Shown: positions 53,637 through 62,659 of the stretch, piece by piece
Position numbering within the stretch: position 1 is the first letter of the stretch
How the letters are laid out: each line of letters begins with the position of its first letter
NCBI GenBank assembly: GCA_001464935.1
Contig: LNEL01000059.1
Span: forward strand, 124,001-188,000
Length of the DNA: 64,000 nt
DNA from: Gammaproteobacteria bacterium Ga0077536
GTDB taxonomy: Bacteria > Pseudomonadota > Gammaproteobacteria > Ga0077536
Reading direction: 5' to 3'
Notes under the pieces: model-generated
The model's input: only the letters and a program-made list of their open reading frames with translations
Told to the model about the DNA's origin: nothing
Databases searched by the model: none
Translations under genes and position numbers: made by a program

Positions 53637-55325
53637 ATGACCGCAGGCACTGTTTTGGACCGCCCCTGGTTCGCGCACTATCCCCCTGGCGTTCCGACGA
53701 CCATCGATCCCGCCCGCTTCGAGTCGCTGGTCGCGATGTTCGACGACACCTGCGCGCGCTATCCGACGCGTCCTGCCTTCGGCAACTTCGGCGTCTTTCT
53801 CGACTACCAGCGCCTGCAGGCCCGCACGCATGCGTTCGCCGCCTACCTGCAGCGCGAGCTCGAGGTGGCTGCCGGCGATCGCGTCGCCCTGATGCTGCCG
53901 AACGTGCTGCAGTATCCCGTCGCGATGCTGGGCGCGCTGCGCGCCGGGGCGGTCGTCGTCAACACCAATCCGCTGTATACGCCGCGCGAACTGAAGCATC
54001 AGCTGAACGACTCCGGCGCACGGGTGATCGTGGTGTTCGACGCGATGCTCGCGACGCTCGCCGGCATCATCGACGAGACGCCAATCGAGACCGTGATCGT
54101 TGCCCACCTCGGCGATCTGTTCCCGCGAATCAAACGCTCACTGTTCAATTTCGTCAGCGCGCGTCGCCGTGGACACCGGCTGCCGGCCGTGCGCGGCAGC
54201 GTGAAGTTCAGCGACGTCATGGCGCAGGGGCGCAGGCTCGAGCACACACCCGCGCCACTCAAAGCAGGCGACATTGCCTTTCTGCAGTACACCGGTGGCA
54301 CCACGGGCGTGTCGAAGGGCGCCATGCTGACCCATCGCAGCATGATCGCGAACGCGCTGCAGACGAATGTGTGGATGAACGTCGCCGCGCGCGCCGGGGA
54401 AGAGATCGCGATCACGGCCCTGCCGCTCTATCACGTGCTGGCGCTGTCGCTGAACTGCTTCAGCCTGATGATGCTGGGCGGTTGCAGCTACCTGATTTCC
54501 AATCCGCGCGATGTCGACCAGTTCATTCGCGAGATGGCGCGCGTGCCGTTCACCGGCTTCTTCGGCGTCAATACGCTGTTCACGTCGCTGCTGAACGCGC
54601 CGGCGTTCGGGGCGCTCGATTTCTCGAAGCTGCGCCTGTCCGGTGGCGGCGGCAGCGCGGTGCAGCGGCCGATTGCCGAGCGCTGGCAGGAGATCACAGG
54701 CACGCTGATCGTCGAGGGTTACGGCCTCACCGAATCGAGCGGTGCGCTGACCGCCAACCCGCTGCACCGCGCGGACTTCAGCGGCACCATCGGCGTGCCG
54801 TTGCCGTCGACCGAATGCGAGATCCGCGACGACGCCGGCCAGCCGGTGCCGCCGGGCACGCCCGGCGAGATCTGGGCCCGTGGACCGCAGCTGATGCAGG
54901 GCTACTGGCAACGCCCGGACGACACCGCCGAGGTCATGACGCCAGACGGCTGGCTGAAAACGGGCGACATCGGCGTGATGCGCGAAGACGGCTATTTCGA
55001 AGTCGTCGATCGCAAGAAGGACATGATTCTCGTCTCGGGCTTCAATGTCTTTCCGAACGAAGTCGAGGAAGTCCTCGCGATGCACCCGGCCGTCATCGAA
55101 AGCGCCGTGATCGGCGTGCCCGACGACCGGAGCGGCGAAGCGGTGAAGGCGATCGTGGTCGTCAACGACGCGAGCGTGGCGCCGGCAACGCTGATCGCGC
55201 ACTGCCGTGAACACCTGACCGCCTACAAGGTGCCGCGCCAGATTGTCTTTGCGAGCGAGCTGCCGAAGTCGAACGTCGGCAAAATCCTGCGGCGAGCCCT
55301 GCGCGAGCGTGAGTCGTCCTCCTGA
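53637..55325 (+). CDS. fadD: Long-chain fatty-acid-CoA ligase
   Basis: A 562-residue AMP-forming acyl-CoA synthetase, the same length as E. coli FadD. The P-loop is YTGGTTGVSKGAMLTHRSM, then GYGLTESSGALTANP (motif II), DGWLKTGDIGVMREDGYFEVVDRKKDMILVSGFNVFP (A5-A8 region) and the final lysine region KSNVGKILRRALRE. It activates fatty acids by forming acyl-AMP, then the CoA thioester. A TATGAT hexamer at 53625-53630 sits only six bases before the ATG, so the message may be leaderless. Confidence 0.93.
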   Translation: MTAGTVLDRPWFAHYPPGVPTTIDPARFESLVAMFDDTCARYPTRPAFGNFGVFLDYQRLQARTHAFAAYLQRELEVAAGDRVALMLPNVLQYPVAMLGALRAGAVVVNTNPLYTPRELKHQLNDSGARVIVVFDAMLATLAGIIDETPIETVIVAHLGDLFPRIKRSLFNFVSARRRGHRLPAVRGSVKFSDVMAQGRRLEHTPAPLKAGDIAFLQYTGGTTGVSKGAMLTHRSMIANALQTNVWMNVAARAGEEIAITALPLYHVLALSLNCFSLMMLGGCSYLISNPRDVDQFIREMARVPFTGFFGVNTLFTSLLNAPAFGALDFSKLRLSGGGGSAVQRPIAERWQEITGTLIVEGYGLTESSGALTANPLHRADFSGTIGVPLPSTECEIRDDAGQPVPPGTPGEIWARGPQLMQGYWQRPDDTAEVMTPDGWLKTGDIGVMREDGYFEVVDRKKDMILVSGFNVFPNEVEEVLAMHPAVIESAVIGVPDDRSGEAVKAIVVVNDASVAPATLIAHCREHLTAYKVPRQIVFASELPKSNVGKILRRALRERESSS

Positions 55326-55399
55326 TCCTGGCGTCGGCGACCCGGCGACGCCTCAGGCCCGACGGACGCCGGCGTCAGCACGATCCGCGGTCGCAGACC

Positions 55400-56266
55400 T
55401 CACTCGCCGTCAATCAGCCACTGCACGAGATTCGGACGCGTCGCGCCCGGTCGCGCGCCGAGGTTCGCGAAATCGAAGCGTTCGGTGTCGGCGAGATGCG
55501 AGAGCACCACGTTCTGCATGCTGCGAAACACGTTCTCGACGCGGCCCGGGTGCCGGCGCTCCCAGTCGGCCAGCATCTGCTTGATCTGCTTGCGCTGCAG
55601 ATGTTCCTGGCTGCCGCACAGGTTGCACGGAATGATCGGGAAAGCGCGCGCGTCGGCATAGGCCGTCAGGTCGGATTCGCGACAGTAGGCGAGCGGACGG
55701 ATGACGATGTGTTCGCCGTCGTCGGACTGCAGCTTCGGCGGCATGCCCTTCAGCTTGGAACCGAAGAACATGTTCAGGAACATGGTCTCGACGATGTCGT
55801 CGCGATGATGGCCCAGCGCGATCTTCGTCATGCCGCGCGCTTTCGCGAAGGTGTAGAGACTGCCGCGCCGCAGGCGTGAGCACAGGCCGCAGAGCGTCTT
55901 GCCTTCGGGCACCACGCGCTTGACGACGCTGTAGGTGTCCTGCTCGAGGATGTGAAACGGCACGCCGAGTGCGGTCAGGTAGGCCGGCAGCACGTGCTCG
56001 GGAAAATCGGGCTGCTTCTGATCGAGATTGACGGCAAGGATCTCGAAATCGATCGGCGCCTTCTTCTGCAGGCTCAGCAGGATGTCGAGCATCGCGAAGG
56101 AATCCTTGCCGCCCGACAGGCAGACCATCACCCGGTCGCCCTCCTCGATCATGTTGTAGTCCGCGATCGCCTTGCCGACGTTGCGTCGCAGCCGCTGCTG
56201 CAGCTTGCCGAATTCGTGACGGGCCTTGTCAGGGCGGACGGGGGGCTGGATGACTTGTTCGTTCAT
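55400..56266 (-). CDS. ttcA: tRNA 2-thiocytidine biosynthesis protein TtcA
   Basis: A 288-residue PP-loop ATPase that thiolates C32 of tRNA with an iron-sulfur cofactor. The P-loop motif SGGKDS is at residues 51-56. The cluster cysteines are C126/C129 (CGLC) and C214/C217 (CNLC). The [17 protein letters not shown] stretch is typical. It is convergent with fadD and divergent from the SUKH-like gene. Confidence 0.96.
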   Translation of the reverse strand: MNEQVIQPPVRPDKARHEFGKLQQRLRRNVGKAIADYNMIEEGDRVMVCLSGGKDSFAMLDILLSLQKKAPIDFEILAVNLDQKQPDFPEHVLPAYLTALGVPFHILEQDTYSVVKRVVPEGKTLCGLCSRLRRGSLYTFAKARGMTKIALGHHRDDIVETMFLNMFFGSKLKGMPPKLQSDDGEHIVIRPLAYCRESDLTAYADARAFPIIPCNLCGSQEHLQRKQIKQMLADWERRHPGRVENVFRSMQNVVLSHLADTERFDFANLGARPGATRPNLVQWLIDGE

Positions 56267-56436
56267 GCCGGCATTGTCCGGGGCGTGGTCCGTCGAGGCA
56301 AGGAAAGCCCACGTGATGGCGAGCGCTGGGGTCGACCACGCTGTGGCGGCAGCAGGCGGAGTGGACCATCGGGCCGGGGCGGCCGCTACTTCGGCTTGTC
56401 GTTCGCCCGTCAGCGGGCTGCTACAGGAGTGTCAGG

Positions 56437-57114
56437 ATGGGTTTGCTCAATCTGTTCCGCTTCGGCAAAGTCCTGCTGGGGACGGCGCAAGCCATCCGGC
56501 GCCAGCGGCAATCGGCCGCCGACCTGCGGGCGCTGCCGACGCCCGATTTCGTCGCCGCCTGCCTCACGGCACTGAACGCACCGGCCGCCCCCTGGCACGG
56601 CACGGCCCGCCCGCCGGCAACGGACGTCGACGCACTCGCCGACGCCGTCGACCTCCCCGGCGATCTGCGCGACTTCTACCGCGTGTGCGACGGCTTCGAG
56701 TCGGACAGCGAGGAGTTCCCTGGCCGGATCCACCGCTTGCGTGAGCTGCGGACCGGGGCAGACCGCACGCCGGGCCTGTCCGGGCGCCTCGCCCGCTACT
56801 GGACCGCGCATGGCCATGACGCCGAACAACCCGACATGATCAAAGTCCTGCCGCCGGACAGCCTGACCGCCATCGTCACCGCCGATGCAGCGTGTCATGT
56901 GCCGCCTGCGGTGCTCGACGGGATGACGCTGCTCGGCCCGCCCGGCGACCACGAGTTCACCGTGATCGCGCTGCGCGGGCTTTCCGACCAGCTGCCGGCC
57001 GGCAGCGTGCTCGCGGTCGAAGCCGGTGGCGCCACGCTACGACGATTTCCGCCACTGGTTGTCGACGCGTGCGTCGCTGTTTTCCGCGTGTTGAGTGGCG
57101 GGCCGACGAGATGA
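56437..57114 (+). CDS. SMI1/KNR4-like (SUKH) protein, tentative
   Basis: A 225-residue protein that starts MGLLNLFRFGKVLLGTAQAIRRQ. The centre VDLPGDLRDFYRVCDGFESDSEEFPGRIHRLRELR resembles the SUKH motif (helix, then L-P-x-D-x-R-x-F-Y, then a glycine turn). SUKH proteins are often immunity proteins of toxin systems, but the family also has other roles. It overlaps the next membrane-protein gene by four bases. No toxin gene is adjacent. The assignment rests on pattern only. Confidence 0.55.
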   Translation: MGLLNLFRFGKVLLGTAQAIRRQRQSAADLRALPTPDFVAACLTALNAPAAPWHGTARPPATDVDALADAVDLPGDLRDFYRVCDGFESDSEEFPGRIHRLRELRTGADRTPGLSGRLARYWTAHGHDAEQPDMIKVLPPDSLTAIVTADAACHVPPAVLDGMTLLGPPGDHEFTVIALRGLSDQLPAGSVLAVEAGGATLRRFPPLVVDACVAVFRVLSGGPTR

Positions 57115-57542
57115 AGAGAATCGCGCTCGTCGTGCTGCCGTGGCTGCTGTCGGGCCCGGCCCTGGTGCTGTCGCTCAGCATGGCCTTGGGCAGCGGCATG
57201 GATATCGCCAGCCGCTGGGGAACGCCGGGTGCAGACGGGCCGGTCGACGCGTCAGCGGGCGGGGCCTGGCAGATCGCGCCGCTCGCTGTCCTGGCCGTCG
57301 GCGTGCCCTGTGCGTGGCTGGTGCTCGCCGCGATGACCGTTGCCTGGTGCGCACAACGCAGGCTGGCTCGCGGATGGCCGCTCGCCGGCACGACGCTCGC
57401 CGTCGCGAGCCTGCTCGCGTTCGGCGTGCTGCTCGGACCGATGGGACTGTTCATGAGCCTGGTCTATGCCGCGCCCGGGATCGTGCTGGCCGTCCTGCTG
57501 TGTCGTTATCATCTCGGCACGCGTGACGGCACACCGACCTGA
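57111..57542 (+). CDS. Small membrane protein
   Basis: A 143-residue protein with about four hydrophobic helices (MKRIALVVLPWLLSGPALVLSLSMALG; IAPLAVLAVGVPCAWLVLAAMTVAWC; LAVASLLAFGVLLGPMGLFMSLVYAAPGIVLAVLLCR). It overlaps the SUKH-like gene by four bases (ATGA), so the two are translationally coupled. No family is recognised. Confidence 0.75.
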   Translation: MKRIALVVLPWLLSGPALVLSLSMALGSGMDIASRWGTPGADGPVDASAGGAWQIAPLAVLAVGVPCAWLVLAAMTVAWCAQRRLARGWPLAGTTLAVASLLAFGVLLGPMGLFMSLVYAAPGIVLAVLLCRYHLGTRDGTPT

Positions 57543-57562
57543 GCCTGGCGGGCCGTGCGCTC

Positions 57563-57579
57563 GCCCGCTTTTGGCGGGC
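57563..57579 (+). terminator. Possible terminator hairpin
   Basis: GCCCGC-TTTTG-GCGGGC lies 20 bases after the membrane-protein stop and before the thioredoxin-like gene. The six-base stem is strong but no U-tract follows. Confidence 0.35.
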
Positions 57580-57595
57580 CTGTTAGGCTTGGATC

Positions 57596-57931
57596 ATGAA
57601 TGACGAATACGCCGCGCTCGAACCCCTGCGCGAGGACATCGACCGGCTCGCCGGCGCCACACTGATTGAGTTCGGCAGCCCTGACTGCGGCCACTGCCGG
57701 CGTGCGCAGGCGCTGATCGCCACGGCGATGGCGGCACATCCCGGCCTGCGGCATCTGAAGATCTTCGACGGTCCCGGGCGACCGCTCGGCCGTTCGTTCC
57801 GGGTGAAGCTGTGGCCGACGCTGGTGTTCTTGCGGAACGGAGAAGAAGTGTCGCGGCTGGTACGCCCCGTGGACGTCGCCGACATCGAGGCCGCCCTGGG
57901 CGCCATCGATGGCGCCGCCGGACCGGCGTAG
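57596..57931 (+). CDS. Thioredoxin-like protein
   Basis: A 111-residue cytoplasmic thioredoxin-fold protein. The active site is CGHC (C31, C34) in GSPDCGHCRRAQAL, and the cis-proline loop is LWPTLVFLRNGEEVSRLVRP. The CGHC dipeptide is more like protein-disulfide isomerases than thioredoxin's CGPC. It lacks a signal peptide. It is transcribed separately from the upstream pair, judging by the hairpin, and is convergent with the next gene. Confidence 0.88.
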   Translation: MNDEYAALEPLREDIDRLAGATLIEFGSPDCGHCRRAQALIATAMAAHPGLRHLKIFDGPGRPLGRSFRVKLWPTLVFLRNGEEVSRLVRPVDVADIEAALGAIDGAAGPA

Positions 57932-57949
57932 CGCGGGACGAAGCCCCGA

Positions 57950-58414
57950 TCAGCGCTGCGTCGGCGGGTTGACCGCCGGCGTGTCGGCGGCGGACACCGG
58001 GCTCGTCGTCGCGAGGCGCGCCCGCAGTTCACGGGCCTTGGCCGCGTCACCGCCCAGAAAGCCCGGCGCCTGCTCGTAGTACGAGGCCAACGCGCCCACG
58101 GCATCGGCATTGTCCGGATTCAGTTCGACGGCGCGTTCGAGCGCATCGCGTGTGCGGCCCGCCCATTTGATGGCGGAAATCGGGCCGGCATTCTCGGCCA
58201 CGCGCCCACAGGCCTTGCCGACCCAGAAGGCATAGACGTCGTTTTCAGGGTCGACGGCGGCGGCGCGATCGAAGGCCGCCACCGCGGCCTTGAACTTGCC
58301 GGCCTCGTAGTGGCGCAGGCCGCTGTTGAAGTCCCCGTTGTCGGGGTGCAGGGCATCGGCCGCGACCGGCAGGATCGCAGCCAGCAGCAGCGACAGAATC
58401 AGCGTTCGCATCAT
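57950..58414 (-). CDS. Exported TPR-like protein
   Basis: A 154-residue protein with a signal peptide (RTLILSLLLAAILPVAADA) and two or three tetratricopeptide-like repeats (NSGLRHYEAGKFKAAVAAFDRAAAVDPENDVYAFWVGKA; RTRDALERAVELNPDNADAVGALASYYEQAPGF). The ATG at 58414 gives MMRTLIL; 58411 is equally possible. It probably acts as a periplasmic adaptor. No specific partner is known. Confidence 0.78.
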   Translation of the reverse strand: MMRTLILSLLLAAILPVAADALHPDNGDFNSGLRHYEAGKFKAAVAAFDRAAAVDPENDVYAFWVGKACGRVAENAGPISAIKWAGRTRDALERAVELNPDNADAVGALASYYEQAPGFLGGDAAKARELRARLATTSPVSAADTPAVNPPTQR

Positions 58415-58597
58415 GAACGGGATCCTATCGCGCCCGAATTTGGCCAGCCGACGGTCGGTTGGCGGCGTAACACTCGCTGACATTCCTATACGCGCCACCA
58501 TCGCCACTTGGAAGCCCGGACGCGCGCCGAGCGCCGGCTGGTGGAATCATCGTGCGCGGCAGCAATTGAATGGAAGCTGAACCGGGGACGGTCGGCG

Positions 58598-59380
58598 TCA
58601 TTCAATGAGCAGCGCGCCGAGCGCGTCGCGCTCGGCGGTGGTGAAGCCGAGGCTGCGGGTCGCGAAGGCGTCGAAACTGCCGAACTCCCGGTCGATCGCG
58701 TCGAGTGCCGCTGCGAGGTACTCCTCCCGCGCCGACATGATTTCGTAGACCGCGGCGTCGGGGGCGCTGCCGCTGAACATGTCGAGCGCGCGGCGCTGGT
58801 AGTGGGAAATCAGGTAATCCTCGAAGACTTCGTCGCGCGCGACCCCAACCGTCAGCAGCAGGAACGCGCTGCCGACGCCGGTGCGATCCTTGCCGCTCGC
58901 ACAGTGGAACAGCGCCGGCGCCCCGCCGGGGGCGAGGATGCCGCGATACATCCGGCCCAGCAGATCGGTGTGATCGAGCGCCAACCGCTCGTACTGCGCG
59001 CACATCTGCGCGCGCGCCGCGGCCGGCGACAGTTCGCCGGCATTGATGGCCGCGAACATCTCGGGGTTGCCGCGCGGCAGGAAGCCCAGCGCCTGCTGTC
59101 GCGGCGCCTCTTCGTGCAGCAGGTTCGGCGCGCGCTGACGTTCTTCGTCGGTGCGCAGGTCGTACACGGTGCGGATGCCGAGGTCCGCGAGTCTCGCGCG
59201 ATCGCTGTCCGTCAGCGTCGCCAGTGCGTCCGAGCGGAAGACGCGGCCGCGCCGCGTGCGCCCCCCCTGCGTGGTGCGCAGGCCGCCGAGATCGCGGCAG
59301 TTGCAACTGCCTTCGAGGGCGATCCTGCGGTGTTGATGCCGTGCGAGCAGCGCACGGCCGGTCTCGTCGATCGTGCTCAT
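58598..59380 (-). CDS. Tyrosine/serine-type protein phosphatase
   Basis: A 260-residue phosphatase of the Y_phosphatase3 type. The signature HCASGKDRTG gives the nucleophile C160 and R166 (C-x5-R). The N-terminal CNCRDLGGLRTTQGGRTRRGRVFRSDAL is a family hallmark. The substrate could be a phosphotyrosine protein or a phosphoinositide-like lipid. Its start overlaps the stop of the ATP-grasp gene by one base (TGATG), so the two are coupled. Confidence 0.92.
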   Translation of the reverse strand: MSTIDETGRALLARHQHRRIALEGSCNCRDLGGLRTTQGGRTRRGRVFRSDALATLTDSDRARLADLGIRTVYDLRTDEERQRAPNLLHEEAPRQQALGFLPRGNPEMFAAINAGELSPAAARAQMCAQYERLALDHTDLLGRMYRGILAPGGAPALFHCASGKDRTGVGSAFLLLTVGVARDEVFEDYLISHYQRRALDMFSGSAPDAAVYEIMSAREEYLAAALDAIDREFGSFDAFATRSLGFTTAERDALGALLIE

Positions 59381-60672
59381 CAGACTTCTCTCAGGTAACC
59401 CCAGGTGTGCAGGCGGTCGTGATCCTCGAACCAGCGCTCGCCGATGTCATCGCGGTAGTACATGTCCGGGATCATGATGTTGCGGATGCGTGTGTACGCC
59501 TGCGCCTGCGCCTGGCGCATCGTCGAGCCAAGGCCGCAGACCACGAGCACCACGCCCGACGTGCCGGCGACATACCACTGGCCGTTGACCTGCTTGACGT
59601 CCTCGATGTGGACTTCCTCGGGGATGCCCTTCTTGAACATGATGGCGGCGTTCTTCGACACCGAGTTGAACGTCGCTTCGTCGTCGAACGGAAACGGCGA
59701 CACCACCACGCGCACGCCGATCTGGAAGCCGTTCTTGACCTTGAACTTCGTCATCGTGCCGGCGGCGAGTTCATACAGGAATTCGCCGATTGGCGTCGTC
59801 ATGCCTTCCTGCTGGATCATGATCGTCGGGTAGCCGAAGCGCGAGGTGAACTCGAGCGGGTAGATGCCCTGGCCGTTGACGATGCAGTTCAGATCGACGT
59901 ATCCGACATAGCCTTCCTGCGCGAGCACCGGCTCCATCTTCTTCAGCGTGGACGTGAACAGCCGGTTCGGGCCGCTCCAGAACATGCTGGTCCCCATCTC
60001 GCCGGTCGAGGGCCCGATGTTGCCGGGGAAGAGCTTCTTGTTCTCGAAGTTGACGTTGATCGGATAGACGAACTCGCGGCCGTTGAAGAACGCGCCGACC
60101 GCCACTTCGACGCCCGTCACGCGGCGCTGGAGCTGGAACAGCCTGATTTCGTCCGGAAAGGACTTCTTGTACGCCTCGAGCACGCGCACGACGTCCTGAC
60201 CGTCCTCCTCGTCGCCGACGAACAGGCGGCGTTTGACGTTGCCGGACTCGCCGGATGGTTTGATCACGTAACGCTCGGGGTTCTCGCGCACGTAGGCGAT
60301 CGCCTCGTCGAAGTCGTCGAACTGGCGATAGGGCAGGATGTTGACGCCGGCCTTCTTCAGCTCTTCCTGGCCGAAGGAGCGGTCGTCTTCGAGGGCGTCG
60401 GTGTAGGCCGTACCGCCGACGACGAGCTTGCCGCGGGCGCGCAGCGCCGCGGCCTGTTCGCCCTGGCCGAGCGTGTCGTCGAAGACGATCACGTCCGCCC
60501 AGTCGATCTCGCGCGTCCAGTCGTCGACTTTCGTCACGAAGCCATCGCCGATGTCGCGTTCGCGTTCGGCGCGGATGTAGTACTTGACCCCGTGCCCTTC
60601 CTTGGCCACCTGCCAGGCAATGTCGGTGATGAGCGCGGACCAGGAAACGAACAGGAAATTGCGTGGCGTCAT
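59380..60672 (-). CDS. PurD-like ATP-grasp protein
   Basis: A 430-residue protein of the phosphoribosylamine-glycine ligase (GARS/ATP-grasp) superfamily. It starts MTPRNFLFVSWSALITDIAWQVAKEGHGV. The core motifs are ERYVIKPSGESGN, VTGVEVAVGAFFNG, FPGNIGPSTGEMGTSMFWS and GYVGYVDLNCIVNGQGIYPLEFTSRFGYP. These resemble PurD but differ enough that I hesitate to name it PurD: purH and purN are not adjacent, and its neighbour is a phosphatase. It likely forms an amide or peptide bond using ATP. Confidence 0.8.
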   Translation of the reverse strand: MTPRNFLFVSWSALITDIAWQVAKEGHGVKYYIRAERERDIGDGFVTKVDDWTREIDWADVIVFDDTLGQGEQAAALRARGKLVVGGTAYTDALEDDRSFGQEELKKAGVNILPYRQFDDFDEAIAYVRENPERYVIKPSGESGNVKRRLFVGDEEDGQDVVRVLEAYKKSFPDEIRLFQLQRRVTGVEVAVGAFFNGREFVYPINVNFENKKLFPGNIGPSTGEMGTSMFWSGPNRLFTSTLKKMEPVLAQEGYVGYVDLNCIVNGQGIYPLEFTSRFGYPTIMIQQEGMTTPIGEFLYELAAGTMTKFKVKNGFQIGVRVVVSPFPFDDEATFNSVSKNAAIMFKKGIPEEVHIEDVKQVNGQWYVAGTSGVVLVVCGLGSTMRQAQAQAYTRIRNIMIPDMYYRDDIGERWFEDHDRLHTWGYLREV

Positions 60673-60753
60673 GGCGCCGGAATATGCCCGAGGCGGTCAC
60701 GGAATGCACGCCTTTTGCTGGGCGGCTGCGTCGCGCGGTGCCATACTCCACGC

Positions 60754-61122
60754 ATGCGCGCGCTTCGCCTGTTCGTGATCAGCTGTCTGCTCTTGGCTCT
60801 GCCGCTGGCGGGCCTTGCCGCGCCGCTCGACTGCTGCCCGCCCGATGCCGCTGTCGGACACTTGGCAGCCGCGCCGGATGTCGACGACTCGCATCACGCG
60901 CATGCCGGCCACATGCCGCAGAACGCGCAGACAGCGGTCGACGCAGACTGCGCAGGCCCCCTGTGCGATCTGCATTGCGCGCATGCGCCGTCGCTGACGA
61001 GCACGGCGCTGCCGCTGCCGCCGTCGGTCAAGGCGCGGAGCATCTTCCCTGCCCCGCTGCCGCGCGCCGCGCTCGCCGCGGCACCGCTGAACTTCCGACC
61101 GCCGATCTCCGCTCGCTGCTGA
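60754..61122 (+). CDS. Exported His/Cys-rich protein, probably metal-binding
   Basis: A 122-residue protein with a signal peptide (RALRLFVISCLLLALPLAGLAA). The mature part has paired cysteines (LDCCPPD) and HHAHAGHM, ADCAGPLCDLHCAHAP, clusters suited to copper or other soft metals. It heads the copper group (TolC-like protein and multicopper oxidase follow on the same strand, 94 and 1537 bases later). CopL- or DUF2946-like proteins have this look; I do not claim a family. Confidence 0.65.
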   Translation: MRALRLFVISCLLLALPLAGLAAPLDCCPPDAAVGHLAAAPDVDDSHHAHAGHMPQNAQTAVDADCAGPLCDLHCAHAPSLTSTALPLPPSVKARSIFPAPLPRAALAAAPLNFRPPISARC

Positions 61123-61216
61123 GTGAACGTGCCCGCGCCGCGTGCGCGGGTTCCCGGATCAGTGACAGCGCACACCGGCGCGGATCACGCATCCACCTCA
61201 TCGCAGGAGTCACCCC

Positions 61217-62644
61217 GTGATGCTTCGTTCGTCCGTCGCGCCCGCCATGCTGCTGACCGCGACCTTGCTGTCCGGCGGCTGCGCCGGCATTCCACCTGAT
61301 CGCGGATTCAGTGCCGTCGACAGCGAACTCGCCGCGCGCGGCCTCGCGCACGCGCCCTCGGTGGCAGCGCCCGCCAGCGTTGCCCCACCCGCCGAATGGC
61401 TGTCCACCCCGCTGACGCTGGACATGGCCCAGCGCATCGCGCTGAGCCACAACCCGGCCCTGCTCGCGCAGTTTGCCGCGCTCGGCATCGCACAGGCCGA
61501 TGCGTTCGATGCCGCGCGACTCAGCAATCCGCGCTTCTCCCTCGCGTGGCTCGATGGCAGCGGCGGCAGCCAGATCACGCTCGGTCTCGCGCAGAACGTC
61601 GCAGAGCTGTTGACGCTGTCGCCGCGCAAACGGCTCGCCGCCGGCGAGATCGCGCGCGTGCAACTCGAGGCCGGCGCGGCGCTGGTCGGGCTCGCCGCGG
61701 ACACGGAGGCGGCGTACTACCGCCATGTCGCCGCGCTGGCCGGACGCGCGCTGAAGCGCGCGATAGCAGAGGCGGGCGAGGTCAGCGCCGATTTCGCCGC
61801 CGCCCTGTACGCGGCCGGCAATATCAATCAGCTCGCACTCGATCGCGAGCGCGCGGCCGCGGCGAGCCTCGGACTCGAGGCGGTACAGGCCGACGTCGAA
61901 GTCGCCGCGACACGCGCAGCGCTCGCCCGCCTGATGGGCATCGGTCCCGATCTGGACTGGCAGATTGTCTCCGCCCTGCCGCTGCCGGCGTCCGGCGAAG
62001 ATGCGACCGACGAGTTGCAGCGCGTGGCCGGCGCCGGCCGGCTCGACCTGCTGGCCGCGCAGCGTGCGGTGGCGTTGCTCGAAGACGCACTGGGCCTGAC
62101 GCGCAGTGTGCGCTGGCTCGGCGATCTCGAACTCGGGGTCGAGCACGAGCGCGACGGCACACGCCTGCTCGGCCCGACCCTGGCTTTCCAGATTCCGCTG
62201 TTCAATCAGGGTCAGGGTCGCGTGACGCGGGCAGCCGCACGGCTCGACGCCGCGCGCGCCGCGGCGCAGACGAGCGCGATCGACGTCGGCCACGACGTCG
62301 CGCAGGCGCAGGCCGCGGTCGTCGCCGCGCGCGAGATCGTGGCGCGCTATCGGCGCACGCTGCTGCCGCTGCGCGAGCGCATCGTCGCGGGCTCGCGCCA
62401 ACTGCAGAACTACATGCTGACAGGGCAGTTCGACGTGCTGCAGGACAAGCTCGCGCTGTACGCCGCATACGACGCGTATCTGCGCGCGCTCGGCGACTAC
62501 TGGGTCGCGCGCGCCAACCTGTCGCGCGCCATCGGCGCACCGCTGCCGAGTGCCGCCCTCGCCGGCGCAGGCGTCGATCCCGCCGCCCTGCTGGCAACCC
62601 CGGCCGCACCGGCCACCCCGACACCCGCGCATCACGCGCACTGA
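61217..62644 (+). CDS. TolC-family outer-membrane lipoprotein
   Basis: A 475-residue outer-membrane efflux channel. The N-terminus ends in LLSGGCAG, a lipobox, so it is probably a lipoprotein like CusC. Two structural repeats of the family are visible (LTLDMAQRIALSHNPALLAQFAALGIAQAD and YRRTLLPLRERIVAGSRQLQNYMLTGQFDVLQDKL). It ends in a His-rich tail (PTPAHHAH). It is followed 15 bases later by the copper oxidase gene, so the pair is one operon. Confidence 0.9.
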   Translation: MMLRSSVAPAMLLTATLLSGGCAGIPPDRGFSAVDSELAARGLAHAPSVAAPASVAPPAEWLSTPLTLDMAQRIALSHNPALLAQFAALGIAQADAFDAARLSNPRFSLAWLDGSGGSQITLGLAQNVAELLTLSPRKRLAAGEIARVQLEAGAALVGLAADTEAAYYRHVAALAGRALKRAIAEAGEVSADFAAALYAAGNINQLALDRERAAAASLGLEAVQADVEVAATRAALARLMGIGPDLDWQIVSALPLPASGEDATDELQRVAGAGRLDLLAAQRAVALLEDALGLTRSVRWLGDLELGVEHERDGTRLLGPTLAFQIPLFNQGQGRVTRAAARLDAARAAAQTSAIDVGHDVAQAQAAVVAAREIVARYRRTLLPLRERIVAGSRQLQNYMLTGQFDVLQDKLALYAAYDAYLRALGDYWVARANLSRAIGAPLPSAALAGAGVDPAALLATPAAPATPTPAHHAH

Positions 62645-62659
62645 AAAAGAGGATTCGAC

